A stretch of DNA of 64,000 nucleotides from Caballeronia pedi (lineage in GTDB: Bacteria; Pseudomonadota; Gammaproteobacteria; Burkholderiales; Burkholderiaceae), in NCBI RefSeq assembly GCF_001544915.2, contig NZ_FCOE02000033.1, forward strand, positions 1-64,000. Reading direction: 5' to 3'. Position 1 is the first letter of the stretch, and the number at the start of each line of letters is the position of its first letter. This document shows, in pieces, positions 17,844-27,481 of this stretch. The position numbers and the translations under genes were made by a program. The notes under the pieces were generated by a model. That model was not told the DNA's origin and did no database searches. It saw only the letters and a list, made by a program, of their open reading frames with translations.

Positions 17844-19223
17844 ATGGACGTCGCTCGGCGGCAACTCATCTATGTGACTCGCGATCCAAGCGAGACGCTG
17901 TGCGCGCGATTCGAGGAGCGCGGGTGGCACATCGAAATCGTCGCGAGCGCGCGCGACACGCGCAAGGCCTTGCGTAGCGATCTGGCGACCGGCGGACTGC
18001 TGGATCTGTCCAGCCGCTTCGAATCTCACGAACTGGCGGCGTTCGAATCGTCGCTGACGATGACCAACGTCGGCTGGGTCGCGGCCACCGTTGCTGGACA
18101 ACTGGAAGACGCCGCCGTGCGGCGCCTGATTCGCGACTATTGCTTCGATTACGTGACGCTGCCGACGTCGAACGACCGCATCGTCGATTCCGTCGGCCAT
18201 GCGTACGGCATGGTCGCGCTGCACGACGCCGCATCGAACGATGCGCGCAGCGAAGGCCGCGCCGAAGGCGAGATGGTCGGTTCGTGCGACGCGATGCTCG
18301 CGCTGTTCCGCTCGATCCGCAAAGTCGCGATGACCGACGCGCCGGTGTTCATCTCCGGCGAGTCCGGCACGGGTAAGGAACTGACGGCCGTCGCCATTCA
18401 CGAGCGTTCCGCACGCCGCGATCAGCCGTTCGTCGCGATCAACTGCGGCGCGATTCCCGCGCATCTGCTGCAATCCGAGCTCTTCGGCTACGAACGTGGT
18501 GCATTCACGGGTGCGAACCAGCGCAAGATCGGCCGCGTCGAAGCGGCCAATGGCGGCACGCTGTTTCTCGACGAAATCGGCGATCTGCCGCTAGAAAGCC
18601 AGGCGAGCCTGCTGCGCTTCCTGCAGGAACGCAAAGTGGAGCGTCTGGGCGGCCACGGCTCGACGCCGGTCGACGTGCGGATCATCTCGGCGACCCACGT
18701 CGACATGCAGACCGCGATGATCGAAGGCCGCTTTCGCGCCGACTTGTACCACCGTCTGTGCGTGCTGCAGATCGACGAACCGCCGCTGCGCGCGCGCGGC
18801 AAGGACATCGAACTGCTCGCGAAGCACATGCTCGACCGCTTCAAGAAGGATGCGAGCCGGCGTCTGCGCGGCTTCTCGCCCGATGCGATCGCCGCGATCC
18901 ACAACTACGGCTGGCCGGGCAATGTGCGCGAACTGATCAACCGCGTGCGGCGCGCGATCGTGATGTCCGAGGGGCGGCAGATCACCGCGCGCGATCTCGA
19001 ACTGGGCGAGTACGTCGAAGTCGCGCCGGTGTCGCTCGCGCAGGCGCGCGAGGCGGCCGAACGGCAGGCGATCGAACTGGCGCTCTTGCGGCATCGCGGG
19101 CGTCTGGGCGATGCGGCGCACGAACTGGGCATCTCACGCGTGACGCTGTATCGCCTTCTGAGCGCGCACGGAATGCGTCATATCGAGGTCGATGCGCCGT
19201 CCGAGCACGCCACGCGCGGCTGA
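17844..19223 (+). CDS. Sigma-54-dependent activator, VpsR-like
   Basis: The 459-residue protein has a ~125-residue N-terminal domain resembling that of VpsR rather than a normal receiver, then a sigma-54 AAA+ domain (about 145-375): Walker A GESGTGKE, intact sigma-54 loop GAFTGA, Walker B GGTLFLDEIGDLP and arginine-finger region FRADLYHRL. A Fis-type helix-turn-helix closes it (LGDAAHELGISRVTLYRLL). It should activate RpoN promoters. VpsR relatives bind cyclic di-GMP and control exopolysaccharide, so a biofilm role is possible but inferred. It stands alone between folA and thyA with its own terminator. Confidence 0.88.
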   Translation: MDVARRQLIYVTRDPSETLCARFEERGWHIEIVASARDTRKALRSDLATGGLLDLSSRFESHELAAFESSLTMTNVGWVAATVAGQLEDAAVRRLIRDYCFDYVTLPTSNDRIVDSVGHAYGMVALHDAASNDARSEGRAEGEMVGSCDAMLALFRSIRKVAMTDAPVFISGESGTGKELTAVAIHERSARRDQPFVAINCGAIPAHLLQSELFGYERGAFTGANQRKIGRVEAANGGTLFLDEIGDLPLESQASLLRFLQERKVERLGGHGSTPVDVRIISATHVDMQTAMIEGRFRADLYHRLCVLQIDEPPLRARGKDIELLAKHMLDRFKKDASRRLRGFSPDAIAAIHNYGWPGNVRELINRVRRAIVMSEGRQITARDLELGEYVEVAPVSLAQAREAAERQAIELALLRHRGRLGDAAHELGISRVTLYRLLSAHGMRHIEVDAPSEHATRG

Positions 19224-19249
19224 ACGCATTTCACCGACATCCTTCAGGA

Positions 19250-19276
19250 CGGGCGCTCGCAGGGCGCCCGTTTTTT
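19250..19276 (+). terminator. Terminator after the sigma-54 activator gene
   Basis: CGGGCGC (19250-19256) pairs with GCGCCCG (19264-19270), followed by six T. Confidence 0.87.
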
Positions 19277-19376
19277 CGTGCCGATGCACTAGAGCGCCGG
19301 TTCTCGCTGCTTGGTAAAATCTCGTGTTTACGCCTTCCGTTCGCGAGGGCGCGCCGCATTTCCCAGGGAACATCGA

Positions 19377-20348
19377 ATGAAACAGTACCTCGAGCTCGTC
19401 CAGACGATTCTCGATACCGGCACTTGGCAGGAGAACCGCACGGGCATCCGCACGATCGGCATTCCCGGCGCGATGCTGCGTTTCGACTTGCAGCAGGGCT
19501 TCCCGGCCGTGACGACCAAGAAGCTCGCGTTCAAGTCGGCGATCGGCGAGATGGTGGGCTTTCTGCGCGCGTCGAAGAGCGCGGCGGATTTCCGCGCGCT
19601 CGGCTGCAAGGTCTGGGACGCCAACGCGAACGAAAACCCGCAGTGGCTCGAAAACCCGTACCGGCAAGGTCCGGACGATCTCGGCGACGTCTACGGCGTG
19701 CAGTGGCGCAAATGGCCCGCGTACAAACTGGTCGACGCGGGCGCGGGCGATCAGATCGCTGACGCCACCAATCGCGGCTTCGAGGTCGTGACGAGCTTCG
19801 TCGAGAACGGGCGCGAGCAGGTGCTGCTGTACAAGGCGATCGATCAGTTGCGCGAATGTCTCGACACGATCATCGAGCGCCCGACCGACCGGCGGATTCT
19901 GTTTCATGCGTGGAATCCGGCGAAGCTCGACGAGATCGCGCTGCCCGCGTGCCATTTGCTGTATCAGTTCATCCCGAACGCGGTGACGCGCGAAATCTCG
20001 CTGTGTCTGTATATCCGCAGCAACGATGTCGGGCTCGGCACGCCGTTCAACCTGACCGAAGGCGCGGCGCTGCTGCACCTCGTCGGCCGCCTGACGGGGT
20101 ACAAGCCGCGCTGGTTCACGTACTTCATCGGCGACGCGCATATCTACGAGAATCAGCTCGACATGCTTAACGAGCAGTTGAAGCGCGAACCGTTGCCGTC
20201 GCCTCAGCTCATCATCTCGGACCGCGTGCCCGATTACGCGCTCACGAAGCGCTACGAGCCGGAATGGCTGGAAAAGATCGAGCCGAAGGATTTCGCGCTG
20301 GAAGGGTACAAGCATCACGAGCCGCTCACCGCGCCGATGGCGGTCTGA
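19377..20348 (+). CDS. thyA: Thymidylate synthase
   Basis: The 323-residue enzyme converts dUMP to dTMP using methylene-tetrahydrofolate. It has the catalytic Cys192 in LPACHLLYQF, the GTPFNLTEGA segment and the substrate-binding GDAHIYENQ motif. It is longer than the 264-residue E. coli enzyme because of an insertion in the small domain, which some bacterial ThyA proteins share. The ATG at 19377 follows CAGGGAA; the frame is open to 19311 without family support. Confidence 0.97.
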   Translation: MKQYLELVQTILDTGTWQENRTGIRTIGIPGAMLRFDLQQGFPAVTTKKLAFKSAIGEMVGFLRASKSAADFRALGCKVWDANANENPQWLENPYRQGPDDLGDVYGVQWRKWPAYKLVDAGAGDQIADATNRGFEVVTSFVENGREQVLLYKAIDQLRECLDTIIERPTDRRILFHAWNPAKLDEIALPACHLLYQFIPNAVTREISLCLYIRSNDVGLGTPFNLTEGAALLHLVGRLTGYKPRWFTYFIGDAHIYENQLDMLNEQLKREPLPSPQLIISDRVPDYALTKRYEPEWLEKIEPKDFALEGYKHHEPLTAPMAV

Positions 20349-20415
20349 GCGAACGCTTCAGCGGTAGAAAATGCGAACGCGCGGCTTCGGGCCGCGCGTT
20401 TGTCGTTTACGGCCT

Positions 20416-22353
20416 TTAGCCGCGATGATGCTCGTTACCGCCGCCGCCATGTTGCTGCTGCTGTGGCTGTTGCGGTTGCTGCGCCTGCTGTGGCCGTTGG
20501 TGGGCTTCCTGATGCGGCATCTGCGGCGGCGCCTGATGCGCTTCCTGATGCATCGGCTGACGCGCCGGCTCGGGATGATACTGCGGCCGCTGCGCTTGTT
20601 GCTGTGCCTGCTGCTGCGGGCGGGGCGGCGGCATCTCTCGATGCGGCTGTTCGGCGCGCGGCTGACGATAGGCTTGCGGCGGCGGTTGCATCGCCTGCAT
20701 CGGCGGATTGGGCGCGCGGTGCTCGAAGTGCGGCGCGTCGCCCGCGTGCTGCGGCGGCTGGCCCTGTTGCGGCCGCACGCGCGATTCGTTGGGCACGGCG
20801 CGCCCATGCGATGCATCGCCATGCGAGAAGCGCGGATCGCCTTCTGATGGCGCACGCTCGGGCGCATGCGGCGCGCCGCCTGCAATCACCGAACGCGCCG
20901 GCCCATGCGTCGCGACGAGATGCACCTGATCGTTACGCGCGTCGCGATGGTCGTGAAAATCCGGCATGCCGACCGGCGCGCGCGTCGCCACCACTGGACG
21001 CCCGACACCGCCCTGCGGCGGCCGGTAATCCGCGCGCCGCGCGCCGGGCGCAAAACTGTCGCGGGTCGGCGCGATGCCCGGCGCGCCCGCGAAGAAGTGC
21101 GGATTGCGCCAGCGCGACGGATCGACGGCATACGGCTGCCGTCCGACCGGCTGACCATGCATGAACGCGTTCGCGGGCACGGCGGTGAGCCCACGCGGCG
21201 CGCGATAGTTGACGTACGTATTGTTCACATAGACGTTACGGTTGACTCGTTCGTAATAACGCGGGCTCCAGCCATCCCGATGCGGACGCCATGCCTCGCC
21301 CGGCCCGAGCGGGAACCACGCGACGCCCGCCGCCGCGACGCCGCCGACCGTCAGCGCGACGTTCCAGTCGACGCCGCTGGCGCCGTCGCCGACGAACGCG
21401 ACGAGCGCGGGTGCATACGCGGGCGGCGCGCTCACGGCCATCGGCCCCGGCACCCAGGCCCATTGCGATCCGACATACGCCCAGCGCCCGTAGTGATAGG
21501 GCGCGAAACCCCAGGGCGCGTCGTCGATCCACGTCCAGCCCCACGGGTTCTGCCACGCCCAATGTCCTTGCCGATACGGCGCCCAGTCGGCGGAGACGGC
21601 ATTCGGCACCCATACCGGCCCGTACGACGGATCGTTGCGCCACGTGCCGTTGGCGTCGAGATCCTGATAACCGGGAATGTCGCGCGACACGTAACGCGCC
21701 GAGACCGAGCGGTCTTCGGATGCGTCGCGGCTCGCGGCCCATTGATCGAACGCGTCCGGAGCGGGCGCGGCATCCGCGGACGTTTGCTGAAGATTCGTGC
21801 CCTCGAACGTCATCTGCTGGCCGCCCGCGAGCTGCACCGACCCGCCGTCGCCATACACGGTGACGCCGCCGCTTCGCACCGTGACCGTGGTCGCGCGGCC
21901 ATCGGGCGCGACGTCCACGCGCACGTCGCCGGGCGTCGTGATCGCGAGCGCGGCGTTGGGCGTGTCGATCTCATAGCGCGTGCCGGGCGGCAGTTCGCGC
22001 ACGCGCGTCGACAGCGTGCCCTGCGCGATCTTGAGTTGCGCGGCGTTGTCGTCGAGCGCGAGGATCGACATCGCGGTCGATGAACCGAGCCGCAGCGCCG
22101 TCGAACCGATATGCAGTTCAGAGCGTGCGTTTTCGTCGTTCCAGAGCTGATCGCCCGTGGTGAGCGGGCGGTTGATTTGCGCGTAGGACCAGTCGGAAGC
22201 GCCCGCCGGTTCTGTCGTCACGGTGCCCGCCATGTAGTTCAGGCGCGCGATGCGCCCGGGCGGGTCGGCTTGCGGCGTCTGCGCGAGCGCGCCGAGCGCC
22301 GATATCGATAAGAGCGCGCCCAGCGTCGCGGCGGCGATGGCCCTGTTTTTCAT
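20416..22353 (-). CDS. Exported FecR/DUF6600-like protein with Gln/His/Pro-rich tail
   Basis: The 645-residue product has a signal peptide (MKNRAIAAATLGALLSISAL, cleavage near ALAQ), a FecR-type beta region (about 30-190), Trp/Tyr-rich repeats such as YGPVWVPNAVSADWAPYRQG and YHYGRWAYVGSQWAWVPG (DUF6600-like), and a disordered C-terminal ~200 residues rich in Gln, Pro, Arg and His. Probably a periplasmic or surface protein of unknown function. GGAGAA precedes the ATG at 22353; the frame is open nine codons further up. Confidence 0.82.
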   Translation of the reverse strand: MKNRAIAAATLGALLSISALGALAQTPQADPPGRIARLNYMAGTVTTEPAGASDWSYAQINRPLTTGDQLWNDENARSELHIGSTALRLGSSTAMSILALDDNAAQLKIAQGTLSTRVRELPPGTRYEIDTPNAALAITTPGDVRVDVAPDGRATTVTVRSGGVTVYGDGGSVQLAGGQQMTFEGTNLQQTSADAAPAPDAFDQWAASRDASEDRSVSARYVSRDIPGYQDLDANGTWRNDPSYGPVWVPNAVSADWAPYRQGHWAWQNPWGWTWIDDAPWGFAPYHYGRWAYVGSQWAWVPGPMAVSAPPAYAPALVAFVGDGASGVDWNVALTVGGVAAAGVAWFPLGPGEAWRPHRDGWSPRYYERVNRNVYVNNTYVNYRAPRGLTAVPANAFMHGQPVGRQPYAVDPSRWRNPHFFAGAPGIAPTRDSFAPGARRADYRPPQGGVGRPVVATRAPVGMPDFHDHRDARNDQVHLVATHGPARSVIAGGAPHAPERAPSEGDPRFSHGDASHGRAVPNESRVRPQQGQPPQHAGDAPHFEHRAPNPPMQAMQPPPQAYRQPRAEQPHREMPPPRPQQQAQQQAQRPQYHPEPARQPMHQEAHQAPPQMPHQEAHQRPQQAQQPQQPQQQQHGGGGNEHHRG

Positions 22354-22486
22354 CGTGTTCTCCGGCGGCCGCGCGTGCATCCTGTCGGACGCGACGGTCC
22401 GCGAGGCCTACCGGATCAATGTATCGCCCGCGCGTGTATCCGTACGATGCCGTTTGTAACGGCGCGCGGGTCGGCGTAACAAAGCT

Positions 22487-23236
22487 TTATCGCGTGGACA
22501 GGAAGCCTTCGAAATGCCGATGCCCCGCCGGCGTCACGCGCAACACGCGACGCTTCGCGGCGTGCTCGATCCAGCCATGCGACTCGCACGCCTCGAGGAA
22601 CGCCGCGCCGAGCGCGCCGCCCAGATGCGGCCTGCGCTCGCTCCAGTCGATGCAGGTGCATGCGAAGCGGCGTCGCCGCGCGCGCTGCGTCTTCAGGTCG
22701 ATGCCGAGTTCGGCGAACGCCTGCGCGCCTTCCGGCGTCGCGTCGAGGGCGGCGGGGCCGTGCGCCTGTTCGTGATCGTCGGCGGCGGCGAGCCAGTTGC
22801 GGGCGATCATCCGGTCGAAGATCTGCACGGCGAGTTCGCCCGCGAGATGGTCGTAGCAAGTGCGCGCGAAACGCATGTCGACGGGCACGGCCGAAGGCGG
22901 CCGCTCGGGCGCGCGTTGCGGCGCGCTGGCACGCGCGAGATTGGCGAGCGCTTCGATGGCCGCGGCGATATCCGGCGTCGCGATGCGGTAATAGCGATGC
23001 CTTCCGCTGATTTCGAGCGCGAGCAGCCCGCCTTCGGTGAGCCGCGCGAGATGCCCGCTCGCCGCCGACGGCGACAGCCCCGCGATCATCGTCAGTTCGC
23101 CGGCGGGACGCGCGGTGCCGTCCATCAGCGACCAGAGCATCGCGGCGCGGCCCGGATCGGCGATCAGCGCGCCGATGCGCGACAGCCCGGGGAAGTGGCG
23201 CGCGCGGGAATCGGTGTCGTCGAAAGCGGAGTTCAT
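22487..23236 (-). CDS. ArsR-type winged-helix regulator
   Basis: The 249-residue protein has an N-terminal ArsR-type HTH (about residues 18-85: GRAAMLWSLMDGTARPAGELTM, LSPSAASGHLARLTEGGLL, GRHRYYRI) and a ~150-residue C-terminal domain with DWSERRPHLGGALGAAFLEAC, seen in a subgroup of longer ArsR-like proteins. No metal-binding CxC motif is evident in the helix, so metal sensing is not supported. The ATG at 23236 follows AGGG. Its targets are unknown. Confidence 0.83.
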   Translation of the reverse strand: MNSAFDDTDSRARHFPGLSRIGALIADPGRAAMLWSLMDGTARPAGELTMIAGLSPSAASGHLARLTEGGLLALEISGRHRYYRIATPDIAAAIEALANLARASAPQRAPERPPSAVPVDMRFARTCYDHLAGELAVQIFDRMIARNWLAAADDHEQAHGPAALDATPEGAQAFAELGIDLKTQRARRRRFACTCIDWSERRPHLGGALGAAFLEACESHGWIEHAAKRRVLRVTPAGHRHFEGFLSTR

Positions 23237-23380
23237 GGCGATATCCCTGACGGGCGAAGTGATCGACATAGTCACTCTAGCGCGGCTTCGCATCCGATGT
23301 TTCACCGTGCGCCGAAATGTCGATGCGCGCGGCCCGGCGCTAGAATGAGCGCTGGCATTCGAGCCAGCAGGAGAATTTCC

Positions 23381-23524
23381 ATGTCCAGGTTCTTTCTCGC
23401 CGGCGCGCTCTGCGCGCTGATGCTTTGCGCGGGCTGCGCGGGCGGGCCGTCGTCATCGGCGGGCGGCGGCGGCAGCATCACGATGTACGGCACGATCGAT
23501 CAGGGCATCACGGTTCACGACTAG
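23381..23524 (+). CDS. Small putative lipoprotein
   Basis: A 47-codon gene starts with an excellent AGGAG ribosome site. The product has a hydrophobic signal (MSRFFLAGALCALMLCAGC) with a possible lipobox ending at Cys19, though Cys rather than Leu is at position -3. The mature part is Gly/Ser-rich (about 28 residues) and ends DQGITVHD. Small lipoproteins of this style are common beside Burkholderiaceae porin or regulator genes; function unknown. Confidence 0.72.
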   Translation: MSRFFLAGALCALMLCAGCAGGPSSSAGGGGSITMYGTIDQGITVHD

Positions 23525-23577
23525 CGCCTTTTTCGCTTCGTATAATCGGCGTCATATGACTCGAACATGATGCCACC

Positions 23578-24108
23578 ATGAATACGCCGACTTCATCCCC
23601 CATTCCCGCGGTCCCCGTGGTTCCGAAAAGCCGCGCCGAAACCACCTTTCGCTTTCTCGCCGAGCCGACTTCGGTGAATTTCGGCGGCAAGGTGCATGGC
23701 GGCGCGCTAATGAAATGGATCGACGAAACCGCCTACGCCTGCGCCGCGATGTGGTCCGGGCGTTACGCGGTGACGGTGAGCGTCGGCAATATCCGCTTTC
23801 GACGGCCGATTCTCGTCGGCAATCTGGTGGAATTGCGCGCGCGCGTGGTCACGACGGGGCGCACCAGCATGCACATTCACATCTCCGTGCACGCGGGCGA
23901 TCCAAAAGTCGGCGAACTGCAGCAGACGACCGATTGCCTGATGGTCTTCGTCGCCGTCGATGAAAAAGGACAGCCGACGCCCGTGCCGTCGTTCGTGCCG
24001 GAGACGGATGAGGAAAAGCGGCTCGCGAAATACGCGATGGACGTGAAGGACGCGCTGGATGCGATCGTCGAGTTGAAGCCGGAAGAGGTGGCGGCGGGGA
24101 AGGTGTGA
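23578..24108 (+). CDS. Acyl-CoA thioesterase, hotdog fold (YciA-like)
   Basis: The 176-residue protein has the hotdog signature FGGKVHGGALMKWIDETAYACA near residues 40-60 (active-site Asp in the WIDE region) and NIRFRRPILVGNLVEL. It would hydrolyse acyl-CoA to fatty acid and CoA. The C-terminal tail is charged. It converges on fumC with about 30 bases between. Confidence 0.88.
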   Translation: MNTPTSSPIPAVPVVPKSRAETTFRFLAEPTSVNFGGKVHGGALMKWIDETAYACAAMWSGRYAVTVSVGNIRFRRPILVGNLVELRARVVTTGRTSMHIHISVHAGDPKVGELQQTTDCLMVFVAVDEKGQPTPVPSFVPETDEEKRLAKYAMDVKDALDAIVELKPEEVAAGKV

Positions 24109-24138
24109 TCCCGCCGCTCTACACACTCCAGCGCGCGC

Positions 24139-25542
24139 TTACTTCCCGACCATCTCCCCTGGCTTGACCCACTCATCGAACTGCTGCGCGCTCACGTGAC
24201 CGAGCGCGAGCGCGGCGGCCTTGAGCGTCGTGCCTTCCTTGTGGGCCTTCTTCGCGATCTGCGCGGCCTTGTCGTAACCGATATGCGGATTGAGCGCCGT
24301 CACGAGCATCAGCGACTCGTTGAGCAGGCTCTCGATGCGCGTCTCGTTCGGCTCGATGCCCACCGCGCAGTTATCGTTGAAGCTCTGCGCGCCGTCCGCG
24401 AGCAGGCGGATCGATTGCAGCACGTTATGCGCGATCATCGGCCGGAACACGTTCAGCTCGAAGTTGCCGCTCGCGCCGCCGAAATTCACCGCGACGTCGT
24501 TGCCGAACACCTGGCAGCAGAGCATCGTGACGGCTTCGGATTGCGTGGGATTGACCTTGCCCGGCATGATCGAGCTGCCCGGCTCGTTCTCCGGAATCGA
24601 CAGTTCGCCGAGCCCGCAGCGCGGCCCGCTGGCGAGCCAGCGGATGTCGTTGGCGATCTTCATCAGGCCCGCCGCAACCGTCTTCAGCGCGCCGTGCGCG
24701 GCGACGAGCGCGTCGGCAGCGGCCATTACTTCGAACTTGTTCGGCGCGGTCTCGAAGGGCAGGCCGGTGAGCTTGCCGATCGCGCCCGCGACCTTCGCGG
24801 CGAATTCCGGATGCGCGTTCAGTCCCGTGCCGACTGCCGTGCCGCCCTGCGCGAGCTGATACAGATGCGGCAGCGTCGCCTCGACATGCTTCACGCCCTG
24901 ATCGAGTTGCGCGACGTAACCCGAAAACTCCTGGCCGAGCGTGAGCGGCGTGGCGTCCTGAAGATGCGTGCGGCCGATCTTCACGATCTTGTCGAACGCC
25001 TTCGATTTCTTCTCGAGCGTGTCGCGCAGCGTCTTCAGCGACGGCACCAGATGCTTGACGATCGCATACGCGACCGCGACGTGCATCGCCGTCGGGAACA
25101 CGTCGTTGGACGACTGTCCGCGGTTCACGTCGTCGTTCGGATGCACGAGGCGCTCCTCGCCGCGCGGTCCGCCCATGATCTCGCTCGCGCGATTGGCGAT
25201 CACCTCGTTCAGGTTCATGTTGGTCTGCGTGCCCGAGCCGGTCTGCCACACGGCGAGCGGAAATTCATCGGGATGCCTGCCGTCGATGATTTCCTCGGCC
25301 GCCTGCATGATCGCTTTCGCTTTCTTCGAGTCGAGCACCTTCAGGCCTTCGTTCACTTCGGCGGCGGCGTGCTTGATGATCGCGAGTGCGGTGATCAGTT
25401 CGGGCGACTGCTTTTCCGTCGAAATCTTGAAGTTCTGCAGCGAGCGCTGCGTCTGCGCGCCCCAGAGTTTGTCGTTCGGCACGGCGATTTCGCCGAACGT
25501 GTCCTTCTCCATCCGGACGTCGCCCTTCGCGTTCTGTGTCAT
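24139..25542 (-). CDS. fumC: Fumarate hydratase class II
   Basis: The 467-residue protein has the fumarase/aspartase signature GSSIMPGKVNP and the substrate motifs GSGTQTNMN, NDDVNRGQSSNDVFPTAMH and GRTHLQDATPLTLGQE. It interconverts fumarate and malate in the TCA cycle without an iron-sulfur cluster. AGGGGAAC precedes the ATG at 25542; a longer open frame upstream is a shadow of the next gene. It follows the phospholipase D-like gene by 26 bases on the same strand. Confidence 0.97.
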   Translation of the reverse strand: MTQNAKGDVRMEKDTFGEIAVPNDKLWGAQTQRSLQNFKISTEKQSPELITALAIIKHAAAEVNEGLKVLDSKKAKAIMQAAEEIIDGRHPDEFPLAVWQTGSGTQTNMNLNEVIANRASEIMGGPRGEERLVHPNDDVNRGQSSNDVFPTAMHVAVAYAIVKHLVPSLKTLRDTLEKKSKAFDKIVKIGRTHLQDATPLTLGQEFSGYVAQLDQGVKHVEATLPHLYQLAQGGTAVGTGLNAHPEFAAKVAGAIGKLTGLPFETAPNKFEVMAAADALVAAHGALKTVAAGLMKIANDIRWLASGPRCGLGELSIPENEPGSSIMPGKVNPTQSEAVTMLCCQVFGNDVAVNFGGASGNFELNVFRPMIAHNVLQSIRLLADGAQSFNDNCAVGIEPNETRIESLLNESLMLVTALNPHIGYDKAAQIAKKAHKEGTTLKAAALALGHVSAQQFDEWVKPGEMVGK

Positions 25543-25568
25543 GGCGTGAGTTCCCCTACGAGGTTGGA

Positions 25569-27221
25569 TCAAAGCTGCTTGTCGACGGGCAACAGCATAA
25601 AGAGTCCCGTCATCGCATTGCGATAAAACCCTGCTTCGGGATCGAAATTCCAGGTGACGAGGCTGTTGTTGTCCTCGGTGGTCCAGACGAGGCCCGACTG
25701 CGGCGCGCCGGTGCGCCGCAATTCCTCGGTCACCGCCGCGCTCGCCAGCCGCACCTGCCAGCTCACCTTCGGCGAGGTGCCGTTGGCGAAAAGCGTAGCG
25801 GCTTCCTCGGCGATCGGCTTGCTGTGGATCACGAGCGCGAGCTCGGTGTTCAGCTTCGCCGAGCGCGGATCGAGATTCATCGAGCCGATCACGAGGATAC
25901 TCCGATCGATCACATAGGCCTTCGCATGCAGGCTCGCGCGCGACTGCGAGCCGAACAGGCCGGCGCGCGGGCTGCGTTCGCCTTCGAGCTGGATCGGCTT
26001 GAATTCGTACAGTTCGACGCCGTTTTGCAGCAACGGAACGCGATACGGCGCGTAGCCGGCCTGCACGGCGACGGCGTCGGTGGCGGCGAGCGAGTTGGTC
26101 AGCACCGCGACGCGCACGCCGCGCCTGGTCGCCGCGCCGAGGGTTTTCACGCCCGTATCGTGCGGCACGAAGTAGGGCGAGAGGATCAGGAATTCGCTCT
26201 GCGCGTCCTTGAGCAGATCGACGAGACGCTGCATCGGCGGGCTCTTGTAGTCGTCGCTCGGATGCTCGATCTTCGACGGCGAATCGACCCAGAATTCCGT
26301 CGGCGCCCACACGAGGCCCATTTCCTCGCGTGAAATCTGCTGCGCGAGCGGCGTGGCGTTGAGCGGCTTCGCGTTCAGCGGCTCGGCCTGCTTGCGCCAG
26401 TGCGCGCGCAGGTCGTCGCGGGTCTTGTCGAGTTCGGCGGCGTCGAATTTCTGCTTGTTCAGCACGCGCAGCGGGTACGAGAGCGAGCTGTTCCAGTAAT
26501 CGTCGAAGCTCGCGGAAATCTGCGGCGTCACCGGGCCGGCGGCGAAGACGTCGAGATCGCGGAACTGCAGCGTCGGGCTCGCACTGAAGTATTCGTCGCC
26601 GAGATTGCGCCCGCCGACGATCGCGATCTGGTTGTCCGCGATCATCGCCTTGTTGTGCATGCGGCGCGTGAAGTGGCCGAGATTCGTGAAGAAGTTCTGC
26701 GTGCGCTCGGAGAAGCTGCGCTGCGCGCTGCCGTACGGGTTGAATACGCGGATCTCGATGTTGTCGTGCGTGTTGAGCGCCGCCATGATCTGGTCGATGT
26801 CCTTGAAGTTCAGATCGTCGACGAGCATGCGCACGCGCACGCCGCGATCCGCCGCATAGAGCGCCGCGCCCAGCAGCAGCTTGCCGGTGTTGTCTTCCTC
26901 GGCGATGTAGTACTGCATGTCGAGCGTCTTCGTCGCCGCGCGCGCGAGGGCGATGCGCGCCTGCAACGCATCGGTGCCGGTCGGCAGCAGGCGCACGGCG
27001 GATTGATCCGGATGCCGCTGCTCGAGCGGCGCGAGCGCGCTCGCGAGCGGCGTCGCTTCGTTCGACGCCAGCGCGTGGCTCACCGGCCGGTCGAACGCCG
27101 TCGCGGGCGGTCGTGTCGCGCAGGCGGCGAGCAACGTCGTCAACATGACGATGGCGAATCTTCTTACTGGCGCGATGACGTCACGCGCTACGACTTCCCC
27201 CATTCCCCGGCTTTCCGACAC
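25569..27221 (-). CDS. Phospholipase D-like lipoprotein (cardiolipin synthase family)
   Basis: The 550-residue protein has an N-terminal lipoprotein signal (VMLTTLLAACATR) and two PLD HKD motifs: MHNKAMIADNQIAIVGGRN near residue 190 and LHAKAYVIDRSILVIGSMN near 430. Such exported PLD-like proteins (YmdC/ClsC-like) act on phospholipids in the envelope; the exact reaction is not settled by sequence. The GTG at 27221 follows GAGGA; an ATG six codons in is the alternative. Confidence 0.85.
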   Translation of the reverse strand: MSESRGMGEVVARDVIAPVRRFAIVMLTTLLAACATRPPATAFDRPVSHALASNEATPLASALAPLEQRHPDQSAVRLLPTGTDALQARIALARAATKTLDMQYYIAEEDNTGKLLLGAALYAADRGVRVRMLVDDLNFKDIDQIMAALNTHDNIEIRVFNPYGSAQRSFSERTQNFFTNLGHFTRRMHNKAMIADNQIAIVGGRNLGDEYFSASPTLQFRDLDVFAAGPVTPQISASFDDYWNSSLSYPLRVLNKQKFDAAELDKTRDDLRAHWRKQAEPLNAKPLNATPLAQQISREEMGLVWAPTEFWVDSPSKIEHPSDDYKSPPMQRLVDLLKDAQSEFLILSPYFVPHDTGVKTLGAATRRGVRVAVLTNSLAATDAVAVQAGYAPYRVPLLQNGVELYEFKPIQLEGERSPRAGLFGSQSRASLHAKAYVIDRSILVIGSMNLDPRSAKLNTELALVIHSKPIAEEAATLFANGTSPKVSWQVRLASAAVTEELRRTGAPQSGLVWTTEDNNSLVTWNFDPEAGFYRNAMTGLFMLLPVDKQL

Positions 27222-27337
27222 TTCGATTCCTCGTTTTTGATTGTCGCGACTTGGCGCGTCTCGAAATTATTTTAAGGGGAATCGGAACAAGGCCGGGCAG
27301 GACGCCCGCGAGGAAGGCAGCGACAAGGCGTAGGGAC

Positions 27338-27366
27338 GAAAAAAAGCCCGCTGGCTGAAGCGGGCT
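27338..27366 (-). terminator. Terminator downstream of the MATE gene
   Basis: AGCCCGCT (27345-27352) pairs with AGCGGGCT (27359-27366); on the reverse strand it is followed by seven T. It lies about 115 bases past the MATE stop codon. Confidence 0.8.
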
Positions 27367-27481
27367 GATAACCCCTGTCACAGATGTCTCAAGGAGGAGA
27401 CGGGTTCATCCTAACAATGCGCGCCGCGTGGACCAACCAAGCATTCGTGCTATGCATATCGGCGCGCGGATCGGGTGCTTA

